Shown piece after piece: positions 32,840 to 41,129 of a stretch of 64,000 nt of DNA. The notes beneath the pieces are model-generated. The model saw only the letters and a program-made list of their open reading frames with translations. It was not told the origin of the DNA and did not search any database. A program made the translations under genes and the position numbers. The DNA is from Hamadaea tsunoensis DSM 44101 (GTDB taxonomy: Bacteria; Actinomycetota; Actinomycetes; Mycobacteriales; Micromonosporaceae), in NCBI RefSeq assembly GCF_000428945.1, contig NZ_AUAX01000002.1, forward strand, positions 496,001 to 560,000, written 5' to 3'. The first letter of the stretch is position 1. Each line of letters opens with the position of its first letter.

Positions 32840-35071
32840 ATGCATAGACTGACTCGCATAGTTGGATTGATATCGGTTCTGATCGCGGGACTGCTCGTCG
32901 GTCCCACTCCGGCCGCGTACGCCAGCCTCGCCCCTGTCGACCTGGCCCGCTGGGGCGCCTTCACCGACACCTTCGCCGCGGTGACGGCCACCGCGCCGCT
33001 CTACGGGCTCAACGTCGGCCTCGACACCCGCCAGACCGGCACCGCCAAGAACATCTCCTACACCCGGGTCTCCGGCCTGTGGAACACCGCCAACCCGCCC
33101 ACCTCCGACTACGCCCAGGTGAACGCGCCCGGCCACGCCAACCGGCTGAGCCTGACGCACGGGACCAACGCCGTCATGCTCGGCGCGCCGGCCGTCGCCG
33201 ACGACACCGGGCAGTACACGATCACCACCACGATCGATCCGGTCCGCGGCGACACGGCGAGCGCCGACTGGGCTTCGCTCATTCTCAGCCGGTCGCGCAA
33301 CGCCTGGGGCTACCCGACCAACGCCGACGCCGACTTCGGCCTTACCGTCGCGTCCAACGGCGCCCTCGCCGTCTACCACGGCTCCGGCACTCCTGTGTGG
33401 ACCGGAAGCGTCGCCGCCACTACCGAGTACGCGGTGTCGGTCACCGTGTCGCCGACGACGGCGACGGTCGTCGTGAACGGGCAGAGTTTCCCCGTCGGCG
33501 GCAGCTGGCCGGGCGAGGCGTACGTGTATCTGGGCACCTATCTTTCCAGCGGCAGTGAGCTGACCACGTTCGGCTCGGGGCTGACCGGCCAGGGGCTGTC
33601 AGTGTCGCGAGTGGACCTGTCGGTGCACGACAACCCGGAGATCTTCGCCGACGACTTCGACGGGGTCGCCGACACCGACGCCAACTCCTACGGGCTCAAC
33701 GTCGATCTGCGTACGCGCCAGCCCGCCGTCGTGGCCAGCCGCTATCAGCGCGTCTCGGGCAACTGGTACAGCCCCACTCCGCCGCAGCCGTGGTACTCCC
33801 AGGTCAATCACCCCGTGCATCCGGGCGCACTCAGCTTCCACCTCGGCCCGTCTGGCGTACGCGTGGCCAAGCCCGTCGCCGCCGACCTGGACGGCAAGTA
33901 CGCGATCTCGGTGAAGACCGATCCGCAGGACAGCGGCACGACGAGCACCGACTGGACTTCGATCATGCTCAGCTCGTCGGCCACGAGCAACGGCTACGTC
34001 ACCGGCTCGGAGATCGACTTCGGGCTGCTCGTACGCTCCAACGGCGGGATCCAGCTCTACCGCCACGGTACGGCGCAGTGGGGCACGGAACCGGTCGTGG
34101 CGCCCGCCGCCGACGGCTCCTTCCGGGTGGGCCTGACCGCGCAGGGCCGCGATCTCGTGATCACTGTCAACGGCACGAGCTTCGCCGTCACGCTGACCGC
34201 CGACATCCCGGTCAACCCGTACCTGTACCTCGGGGCGTACATCAGCTCGTCCAGTACCGTCAGTACGTTCGACAGTCTGCGCGTCTCGCGGCTGGGCGGC
34301 GTGAACTACTACGGCTACTTCGACGTCCTGGACCCGACCGACCATGTCGACCACTCGCCGGCCGTCTCGGCGTACTCCAATCAGCATGTGTACCTCGACG
34401 GGCCGGGCACCGGCTTCCTCGACTACTGCCGCCCGCAGTCGTGCTCGGTGATGACCCAGTGGCAGGTGTTCGCACCGGACAACGCCGGGGTGTGGCATCT
34501 GCGTACGCCGTCCGACGTCACGAACCAGCTCGGCCTCCTCTCCGGCGACGTCGGCTCGAACCTCGACAAGGTCGGGACCGTCTACGTGATCGACGAGCCG
34601 TACAACAAGGGGCTGGCGCGTACCGATCTTCAGCAGGGTGTGACGGCGGTACGTGCCGCGTTCCCCGGCAAGCCCTTGAGCCTCACGCTCTTCGGCCGCG
34701 ACGCGTCGACCGGCCTGCCGTCGCAGCTGCCGGTGTCCGGAGTGGAGCGGGTCGGCTTCGACTTCTACTGCGCGACGCAGACCGATCTCACGGCGACGCT
34801 CAACTGGCTGAAGACGAACCTGCCCTCGGCGTCGCAGCAGGTCATCCTCTTCCCCGAGGCGTCGCCGCTGTGGTGTCCCGGTGCGACGGACGCGAGTACC
34901 GCCGCCCGCCAGCAGGTCTACCTGAACGTGGCCGCCACCGACGTGCGGGTCTCGACCCTGTGGAACTTCGGCTGGTGGCTGGGCGGCGCGGGCGAGACCG
35001 ACCCGTTCGTCCACCTGCCGCAGTCGGCGGCCGCGCAGACCGCGACCGGCAAGTCCGTCATCGGCGCGTAG
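32840..35071 (+). CDS. Large secreted protein with two tandem beta-sandwich modules and a TIM-like C-terminal domain
   Basis: 743 residues. Signal peptide MHRLTRIVGLISVLIAGLLV ... AYA. Two homologous ~210-residue modules follow: the first has YGLNVGLDTRQTG, YTRVSGLWNTANPP and YAQVNAPGHANRLSL, the second YGLNVDLRTRQPA, YQRVSGNWYSPTPP and YSQVNHPVHPGALSF. They look like concanavalin/LamG-type carbohydrate-binding folds. The C-terminal ~240 residues (GVNYYGYFDVLDPTDHVDHS, VYVIDEPYNKGLARTDLQQG, VERVGFDFYCATQTDLTATL) suggest a barrel-like hydrolase with acidic residues in DEPYNKG and GFDFY. Substrate unknown, probably an extracellular polysaccharide. Confidence 0.8.
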   Translation: MHRLTRIVGLISVLIAGLLVGPTPAAYASLAPVDLARWGAFTDTFAAVTATAPLYGLNVGLDTRQTGTAKNISYTRVSGLWNTANPPTSDYAQVNAPGHANRLSLTHGTNAVMLGAPAVADDTGQYTITTTIDPVRGDTASADWASLILSRSRNAWGYPTNADADFGLTVASNGALAVYHGSGTPVWTGSVAATTEYAVSVTVSPTTATVVVNGQSFPVGGSWPGEAYVYLGTYLSSGSELTTFGSGLTGQGLSVSRVDLSVHDNPEIFADDFDGVADTDANSYGLNVDLRTRQPAVVASRYQRVSGNWYSPTPPQPWYSQVNHPVHPGALSFHLGPSGVRVAKPVAADLDGKYAISVKTDPQDSGTTSTDWTSIMLSSSATSNGYVTGSEIDFGLLVRSNGGIQLYRHGTAQWGTEPVVAPAADGSFRVGLTAQGRDLVITVNGTSFAVTLTADIPVNPYLYLGAYISSSSTVSTFDSLRVSRLGGVNYYGYFDVLDPTDHVDHSPAVSAYSNQHVYLDGPGTGFLDYCRPQSCSVMTQWQVFAPDNAGVWHLRTPSDVTNQLGLLSGDVGSNLDKVGTVYVIDEPYNKGLARTDLQQGVTAVRAAFPGKPLSLTLFGRDASTGLPSQLPVSGVERVGFDFYCATQTDLTATLNWLKTNLPSASQQVILFPEASPLWCPGATDASTAARQQVYLNVAATDVRVSTLWNFGWWLGGAGETDPFVHLPQSAAAQTATGKSVIGA

Positions 35072-35084
35072 CAGGTCCGTGATC

Positions 35085-35117
35085 GACGCCGGCCGTCCCG
35101 TATGGACGGTCGGCGTC
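35085..35117. terminator. Bidirectional hairpin between convergent genes
   Basis: GACGCCG-G-CCGTCC and GGACGG-T-CGGCGTC pair (14 pairs, one wobble) around CGTAT, between stops at 35071 and 35133. Confidence 0.8.
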
Positions 35118-35132
35118 GGCTCGGCCACCGGG

Positions 35133-36521
35133 TCACGACGCGGGCGTGATGTTCACGTTGTGGTGGAAGACGTTGTCCGGATCCCACTCGGCCTTGACCG
35201 CCTGCAGCCGCGCGTACTTCGGCCCGTAGACGGCTCGCGACCGTTCCTCGGTCGGCTCGGAGATGAAGTTGACGTATGTTCCGCCGGTGGCGTAGGGCGT
35301 GAGCGCGTCGTAGAGGTCGCGTGCCCATTCCCGGTCCGCGGCCAGCAGTTCCTCGTTCGGTGCGACGGCGGCGATGTCGTACGCCCAGCGGATGGCTGCG
35401 CGATCCCCGCCGAACGCGGTACGCCCGTCGTCCGCCTCCGCGAACGCGCCGCCCAACGGGAAGATCGGGGTCAGCGACATCGGCGAACGGCGGCGGCCGA
35501 TCGCGTCCAGGCCGGCATCGATCACCTCGTCGGGCAGATCGCCGAGATAGTGCGCCTTGTCGTAGCCGTGGATTCCCCAGGGCGCGGCGTCGTCCAGCAT
35601 CGTCTGCAATGCGACGTGCGGCACCGGCGCGGTGAACATGAACAGAGGATTCAAGTCCTGCAACGGTTTCACCGCGTTGGCGTGCTCCTCCGCCGAGTCC
35701 CAGTTCGCCACCAGGACGGCGTACCCGGCTTTGCCCACATGCTCCGGCGGGACGAAAGGCGCCGGCGGCGCGGCGAGTCCGGCGATCATCGCGCCGAAGC
35801 TCGACGGCAGCGCATGCAGGTACTCGCGGGCGAACCGCAGTGGTTCGCGCGCGTGGTCGGGCTCCCAGAAGAAGAGCCCGAGGTTGGCCATAGGCGACAG
35901 ATCGTGCGCCTGGTACTCGAAGGTCGTCACCACGCCGAAATTGCCCCCGCCGCCGCGCAGCGCCCACATCAGCTCCGGGTTCTCGTCATCGGAGGCGTGG
36001 ACGATCCGCCCGTCGGCCGTCACGACCTCCGCGCCGACGAGATGGTCGCAGGTGAGACCCCCCAGCCGCGTCAGCCAGCCGAACCCGCCGCCCAACGTCA
36101 GCCCGGCGATGCCGGTGTGGCTGATGGTGCCGCCCGGAACGGCCAGGCCGTGTGCGGCGGTCGCCGCGTCCAGCGCGGCCAGCGGAGCACCACCGCCGAC
36201 CCTGACCACTTTGGTTGCCGGATCAACCACCACGTCAGTCATGCCGCCCAGGTCGACCATGAGCGCGCCCTCCTGCGCGGCCAGCCCGGCGAAGCTGTGC
36301 CCGCCGCCGCGGACGGTCACCTCCATCCCCTGCGTACGGGCGAATCTCAGTGCCGTCGCGACCTGCTGGGCGCTCGTCGCGCGCGCGATGACGGCGGCGC
36401 GGTGCCGGCTGTCGCCGTTCCAGATCGCCTTGTCCAGTGCGTCCTGGTATCCGTCGTCGCCCGGACGGAAGACGGCTCCGCCGAAGTCGTCGGCGAACCG
36501 GGCTTGGTCGGCGTCGCGCAT
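35133..36521 (-). CDS. FAD-dependent oxidase, BBE type
   Basis: 462 residues; ATG 36521 after CAGGAGG. The PCMH FAD domain holds TVRGGGHSFAGLAAQEGALM, with the histidine that carries covalent FAD, then VVDPATKVVRVGGGAPLAAL, GLTLGGGFGWLTRLGGLTCD and the second conserved block ELMWALRGGGGNFGVVTTFE. The C-terminal berberine-bridge motif is KYARLQAVKAEWDPDNVFHH. No second FAD-linking cysteine pattern is evident. Such oxidases act on sugars or secondary metabolites. No signal peptide; no pathway neighbours. Confidence 0.92.
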   Translation of the reverse strand: MRDADQARFADDFGGAVFRPGDDGYQDALDKAIWNGDSRHRAAVIARATSAQQVATALRFARTQGMEVTVRGGGHSFAGLAAQEGALMVDLGGMTDVVVDPATKVVRVGGGAPLAALDAATAAHGLAVPGGTISHTGIAGLTLGGGFGWLTRLGGLTCDHLVGAEVVTADGRIVHASDDENPELMWALRGGGGNFGVVTTFEYQAHDLSPMANLGLFFWEPDHAREPLRFAREYLHALPSSFGAMIAGLAAPPAPFVPPEHVGKAGYAVLVANWDSAEEHANAVKPLQDLNPLFMFTAPVPHVALQTMLDDAAPWGIHGYDKAHYLGDLPDEVIDAGLDAIGRRRSPMSLTPIFPLGGAFAEADDGRTAFGGDRAAIRWAYDIAAVAPNEELLAADREWARDLYDALTPYATGGTYVNFISEPTEERSRAVYGPKYARLQAVKAEWDPDNVFHHNVNITPAS

Positions 36522-36699
36522 GGCGGCCTCCTGGTGCAGGGAACCGCAGGCCACCCGCGGCCCCGCTACCAAGATTCTACGAGCGGCACACGGCCCCGGT
36601 GACCAGATCAACTAAGTGGGTGTGAACGGCCGCCCGGTCCAGGACACCCGCGACGGTCAGCGCGTACGCCGCGGATCAGACCCGGAGGACCGGAAGTGT

Positions 36700-39246
36700 C
36701 TAGAAGATCCACCTGATGTCGTTGGCGGGTGGATTGCTGCCGCCGGTACGCGGCCCGCCGACGAAGGCGACGATCGAGTCCGGCCGGATCTCGTAGAACT
36801 GCTCCGGGTCCTCGAGCGCGCTCTGATGAAAGAAGTAGTCCTGACCGTCGGCGTGCAGGAAGCCGTAGTTCTTCTGGACCATCGTCGTCTTCACCCGCCC
36901 GAGGGTCCTCGTCAGGTGGTCGGGGTCGGCGTCGCGCCGACGGTGGCGCAGCCGGATCGCGCTGTCGTCGAGGGTACGCCGATCGTCGCCCCGAGCCAGC
37001 GCGGCGAGGTCGGTCGCCTTGTGCTCCAGCAGCAGGCAGAGGTCGAGCAGATAGCCGTTCAGCAGCTCGACACCGCACGCCTCGACCGCTACCGCCGCAC
37101 TGGCGATCAAGGTGCCGGCGCGAGCGTGGTCGCCCTTGTCCTCCGACTTCTTCACCAGGTGGGCGGTCGCCTGGAGGACGATGCACAGCGCGTCCCAGGC
37201 GACGACGGGCGCCACCTCGGGCAGCCGCAGAACGCGGGCGGCCTCCTCGATCGCCTCGTCGTACGCTTCGAGGCAGAAGTTCGCGTCGGCGATGCCGAGC
37301 CCGACGACGTGCGTACCCGGATCGAGGTCCTGGGCCTCCAGCATCAGCTGCAGTCCCTGGTGGAGGTTCATCCGGTTGTCGACCAGGAATTTGCCGTAGA
37401 AGTACCGGATGTAGGGGCTGTCCGGGGCGAGTTCCAGGCCGCACTGGTAGGCGTCCACCGCCTCCGAGAGGTTGCTCGCGAGGTCGTAGACGTAGCCCAT
37501 GACGCGGTACGGCTCCGCGTATCCGGGCGCGAGCGCGTGCGCCTGCCGGCACAGCTCGATCGCCTCCATGTACCGGTAGGCCAGGGCCTCGTCGAGCGCG
37601 AACCGGAGCTTGCTGGCGGCGCTGTAGTCGCCGGGGTCGCGTACCTCGATGGTGTCGGGCGCGTACGGGTCGCGGCTGTGCGCGTACTGGAGGTCGCCGC
37701 CGATCTTCATCAGATGCTGCTGTCGCGCCGTCACCAGGCGATACTCGTGCGGGCTGGGCGCATGATGACGCTGGACGTACTTGCGGGCGAAGTCGCTCAG
37801 CGTCAACGCGCTGCGGCCCGGGCCGGCCGACAGCTGGGTCACGAAGTTCGTGCGCAGCAGCTCGAACGCCGCCGCGTCGGTGCGCATGGAGTCGAAGTCG
37901 TTGAGGAAGGCCAACTCGGCCCGCGTGTGGCTGCCGGTGGCGATCAGCAAGGATCGCAGCAGGCTTCGCGCGTCCTCGCTGAGCTGCTCGAAGACATGCC
38001 CCATGCAGTAGTCGAGCACGAGCCCCTCGTTGCGCAGCAGCTTCTCGGGCGACTCCCGGGACACCTCGACGCCGGTCACGAACCACTTGATGTACCCCGG
38101 ATGCCTGTTCATCCGCTGTACGTAGCCGCTCGCGACGTCGCTGCTCAGCCCGGTCAGGGCGGTCACGTGCCGGACCCGGGCGAGCTGCCGGAGCAGATGT
38201 GTCGCCTCGCCCTCGCTCAGCGGGTCGAGATTGATGCCACGCTGGTCGCGTACGCCGATCCGGCTCGTGATGAGCACCTTCGATCCCGACGGAACGTGGG
38301 TGATGAAGTCGAGTATCCGGTCGTCCATGACGGTTTCGAGATTGTCGAGAACGAGCAGCATGCGAAACGATGACAGGTAGTCGCGTACCTCGGCGATGGG
38401 ATCTCCGGCGGAGGCGCCGGCGAGGTCGGCGGCCGCCCGCTCGAACACCCCCATGGAGTCCTGGATCGCTCCGGGGATGCGCCGGATCTCCGAGGTCGTC
38501 AGCATCTCGGTCTTCGCCGTCGTCCACACGACGATCTGGAAGGGGCACGACGGATGATCGATCAGGTCGTAGACGACCTGCAGCGCGAGCGCCGTCTTCC
38601 CCAGGCCGCCCTCGCCGAGGATCGACACCACCGGCCAGGGCCCCTTCAGCAGCTCGGCGAGCAGTTCGCTGCGCAGCTGCCGGCGGCCGAGCAACCCGGT
38701 CTCGTCGAAATCGGCGGGCGGCAGGTTGTGGAACACCGTGCTCTGCGTGTCCGCGCGCAGGTCGGACCTCAGGCCCAGCACGTACGAGGGCTCGTCCTTG
38801 AGCCGCCGATGGGTCGCGGTGAGCTCCGGCCAGTCGAAACCTGGGACGAGCATCAGGCGGTCGGCTAGCTCGATCAGGCTGGACAGGTCGTCGATGTCCA
38901 ACGGGCGGGCGTGGGCGACGCGGTTGCGGATCGGTACGGCGCGGTCCAGCGCACTGTGCAGCTTGTCGAGAGCAGCGCGCAGGTCTTCCGGGAAGCTCGC
39001 CGCCCAGCGACTGCGCAGCGCGTTGGCGTCACCGAAGTCGAGGTAGCCCACCAGGACCGCGGTCGTGGCGCCGTCGGCGTCGCGCCGCTCGTTCGCCTGA
39101 CGCTTCAGCGCCTTCGCCCTGAGTTCCGCACCGAGCACCTGCTCCGCAGGGTGGTCGCCGCAGTACCTGACGATGAGCGCCCGGAGGTCGGACTCGATCG
39201 CGCGAAGCAGCGCATAACATGTCAAGCTGTAGAGATTGGTAGCCAT
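36700..39246 (-). CDS. HEPN-STAND(NB-ARC)-TPR-cold-shock-domain protein
   Basis: 848 residues from ATG 39246 (AAGGCGGG upstream). Residues ~1-135: all-helical domain containing R107-N-R-V-A-H112, the Rx4-H signature of HEPN RNases. Residues ~185-400: STAND NTPase, with LLGRRQLRSEL, Walker A G211EGGLGKT218, Walker B RMLLVLDNLE (D301), and sensor VLITSR. Residues ~545-745: TPR-like array (EAIELCRQAHALAPGYAEPY, SEAVDAYQCGLELAPDSPYI). Residues ~783-846: cold-shock fold, GRVKTTMVQKNYGFLHADGQ then DYFFHQSAL, matching RNP1 and RNP2. This order implies a sensor (TPR/CSD) gating a nuclease effector, as in anti-phage STAND proteins. I know of no named system with this CSD. Confidence 0.85.
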   Translation of the reverse strand: MATNLYSLTCYALLRAIESDLRALIVRYCGDHPAEQVLGAELRAKALKRQANERRDADGATTAVLVGYLDFGDANALRSRWAASFPEDLRAALDKLHSALDRAVPIRNRVAHARPLDIDDLSSLIELADRLMLVPGFDWPELTATHRRLKDEPSYVLGLRSDLRADTQSTVFHNLPPADFDETGLLGRRQLRSELLAELLKGPWPVVSILGEGGLGKTALALQVVYDLIDHPSCPFQIVVWTTAKTEMLTTSEIRRIPGAIQDSMGVFERAAADLAGASAGDPIAEVRDYLSSFRMLLVLDNLETVMDDRILDFITHVPSGSKVLITSRIGVRDQRGINLDPLSEGEATHLLRQLARVRHVTALTGLSSDVASGYVQRMNRHPGYIKWFVTGVEVSRESPEKLLRNEGLVLDYCMGHVFEQLSEDARSLLRSLLIATGSHTRAELAFLNDFDSMRTDAAAFELLRTNFVTQLSAGPGRSALTLSDFARKYVQRHHAPSPHEYRLVTARQQHLMKIGGDLQYAHSRDPYAPDTIEVRDPGDYSAASKLRFALDEALAYRYMEAIELCRQAHALAPGYAEPYRVMGYVYDLASNLSEAVDAYQCGLELAPDSPYIRYFYGKFLVDNRMNLHQGLQLMLEAQDLDPGTHVVGLGIADANFCLEAYDEAIEEAARVLRLPEVAPVVAWDALCIVLQATAHLVKKSEDKGDHARAGTLIASAAVAVEACGVELLNGYLLDLCLLLEHKATDLAALARGDDRRTLDDSAIRLRHRRRDADPDHLTRTLGRVKTTMVQKNYGFLHADGQDYFFHQSALEDPEQFYEIRPDSIVAFVGGPRTGGSNPPANDIRWIF

Positions 39247-39363
39247 TGACCCGCCTTCTGACATCAGCGGCATTCAGGCTATTGAGCGGGCTCAGTCGCC
39301 AGCAATCGACCGCCGGCTCAGTCCTCTTCAGACGGTCGTGCCCGCGATCCGACGGCCGACGTC

Positions 39364-39392
39364 CTCTTCCGTGGCTTTCGACCACGGAAGAG
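39364..39392 (-). terminator. Perfect hairpin after the RCK gene, upstream of the HEPN-STAND gene
   Basis: CTCTTCCGTGG (39364-39374) and CCACGGAAGAG (39382-39392) are perfect arms with a 7-base loop, about 115 bases past the RCK stop (39507) and 118 before the HEPN-STAND start. It probably separates the two transcription units; the rest of 39247-39506 should hold the HEPN-STAND promoter. Confidence 0.65.
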
Positions 39393-39506
39393 TCGCCGTG
39401 CGTGGCGCGATACGGGAAGTTCGGCGTAATCCCATCGGGTGCACACCGGTAGCGACCGCGATGTGAGCGCGCCGGAGCCTCTCCGTACGCCGAAGGGCGA
39501 GCGCAC

Positions 39507-41129
39507 TCAGGCGTACAGGCTGCGCGCGCGTCCGAGCAGGTCGGCCAGGCCGGCCTGGGTCGCGACGACGATGATCCGCAGCCCGGCCTCGATACGCCGG
39601 TCTGGCGGCTGGAGCAGAGCGGTGTCGGTGTCCGCCGACTGGACGCCGAGCACTTTGACCAGGCCGGCGGCATTCACTGAGCTGAGCAGGACGCCGCTGA
39701 GCGGTGAGTCCGCCTCCACCAGGACCGTGGCGAAGAGCAGAACCCGGCGACCCAGGGCCATCACGCGGATGACCGGCTCGTGGCAGACGAGCGCGTGGGC
39801 GAAGGCGGCTGCCGCGATGCGCTCGGCGTTGCGGGAGACGCGCAGGCCGAAAGCGCGGTAGAGGCGATCGGCGAAGTCGCCGTCGCGCAGGCGCATGACC
39901 AGGCGGGGGCCGGATCCGTGATCCTGGGCGGTGAGCGCGATTTCAAGGTTCGTGAAGTCGTCCGGGATCGTCAGGACGACTATCCTGGCCGCTGCCGTCT
40001 GGGCGCGAACCAGTACCTGCGGCTGGGCGGCGTCGCCGATCACGACGGGCACGTTGAGTTCACGGGCGGCCCCAGCACCGCGGGACTGCTCGTCGCGCTC
40101 CACCCCGACGACGGTAAAGCCCAGCGAGACCATCCGGCGCATGACGCGAGTGCCCAGGTTGCCTAGACCGACCAGCACGATGTGGTACTGCATCGATCGG
40201 CGCATCCCGCTCGCACTGGCGAGCCGGGCAGAGACGACCACGTCGACGACCGCGGCCGCGATCGCCGGCACGAACGCGACGCTGATCACAGCCAGGATGA
40301 TCCGGACGACGAGGGCCGCACTCGACTCATTAATATCGATGCTTTCCTGCCCGACGAGAGCGAGCAGCGAGCTGAGGAAGGCGTCGCCGAGCGACTGTCC
40401 CTCCAGCGAGGCGAGCAGCACGGACGCGACCACGAAGAAGAGAACGAGGCCGCCCAGCATATAGAGGTAGGGCCTGCGGATGCGGATGAACCGTGGGGGT
40501 CGGCCGCCTGTCACCGCCCTGCGCCGGGCGAGCCGGGCGGCTTCGAGCGGCCCCGCGTACCGAGTCAGGACGATGTCGGCGTCCTTGTCTCTGCCGAGCA
40601 GTCCGCCGTCGGCCTTGCCCAGGCCGGTCACGATGGCCTCGGGCGGGACGTCGGTGCGCCACTCGACCCACAGTTCCGTGGCGCCGATGCGCACCGGCTC
40701 CAAATCCAGCGCGCCGAGGGCCGCCTCGACCCACGCCGAGGCGGCGATGTCGCTGTCGGACAGGGCGACCGCGTCGTTCAGCAGGACGCTGACCCGGGAG
40801 GCCAACGCGAGGTTGAACGTCCGGATCACCGTCCGTACCGCGGGATGCAAGTCCTGCGCCACCAGGGCCGCCTGCAGGTTCACCGCGTCGTCGCGTTCCA
40901 GGAGCGCGATCGCGCCCGCCTCCGCGACGCCGGCGCGGCTCAGCACCTCGTCGTCGACCCGGTCCGCGCGCAGCACCCGCACGCCCGGGACCAGCGTGAT
41001 CTCCTCCGAGCTTCGTCCACCGGTGACCACCGCCGTGACCGGCACGTGGTAATGCTCGACCAGCGAGATGATCGTGCGCAGCGCGAGGTCGTCGCTGCCG
41101 ACCACGATCACCGGCGCCGGACGGCTCAC
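39507..41129 (-). CDS. Two-TM channel-like protein with two RCK domains, degenerate pore
   Basis: 540 residues. GTG 41129 overlaps the NACHT stop in GTGA. N-terminal Rossmann/RCK (VIVVGSDDLALRTIISLVEH, then VRVLRADRVDDEVL); TM1 ~221-241 (YLYMLGGLVLFFVVASVLLA); pore-loop-like DAFLSSLLALVGQESIDINE at 249-268; TM2 ~270-300; C-terminal RCK with YHIVLVGLGNLGTRVMRRMV and VVIGDAAQPQVLVRAQTAAA plus a TrkA-C-like end. The helix-loop-helix layout matches a K+ channel, but the selectivity filter TVGYG is LVGQE here, so ion selectivity should differ or be lost. Resembles CASTOR/POLLUX-type RCK channels in plan. Possible membrane effector of the NACHT partner. Confidence 0.85.
   Translation of the reverse strand: MSRPAPVIVVGSDDLALRTIISLVEHYHVPVTAVVTGGRSSEEITLVPGVRVLRADRVDDEVLSRAGVAEAGAIALLERDDAVNLQAALVAQDLHPAVRTVIRTFNLALASRVSVLLNDAVALSDSDIAASAWVEAALGALDLEPVRIGATELWVEWRTDVPPEAIVTGLGKADGGLLGRDKDADIVLTRYAGPLEAARLARRRAVTGGRPPRFIRIRRPYLYMLGGLVLFFVVASVLLASLEGQSLGDAFLSSLLALVGQESIDINESSAALVVRIILAVISVAFVPAIAAAVVDVVVSARLASASGMRRSMQYHIVLVGLGNLGTRVMRRMVSLGFTVVGVERDEQSRGAGAARELNVPVVIGDAAQPQVLVRAQTAAARIVVLTIPDDFTNLEIALTAQDHGSGPRLVMRLRDGDFADRLYRAFGLRVSRNAERIAAAAFAHALVCHEPVIRVMALGRRVLLFATVLVEADSPLSGVLLSSVNAAGLVKVLGVQSADTDTALLQPPDRRIEAGLRIIVVATQAGLADLLGRARSLYA

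Noticed and set aside
36700-39246. Reading the HEPN-STAND protein as an AfsR/SARP-type regulator like the gene at 27252
   Set aside because: No OmpR-type winged helix or BTAD domain is present; the N-terminal domain is helical with an Rx4-H motif and the C-terminus is a cold-shock fold.
39507-41129. Calling the RCK protein a functional K+ channel
   Set aside because: The filter position reads LVGQE, not TVGYG, so K+ selectivity cannot be claimed.
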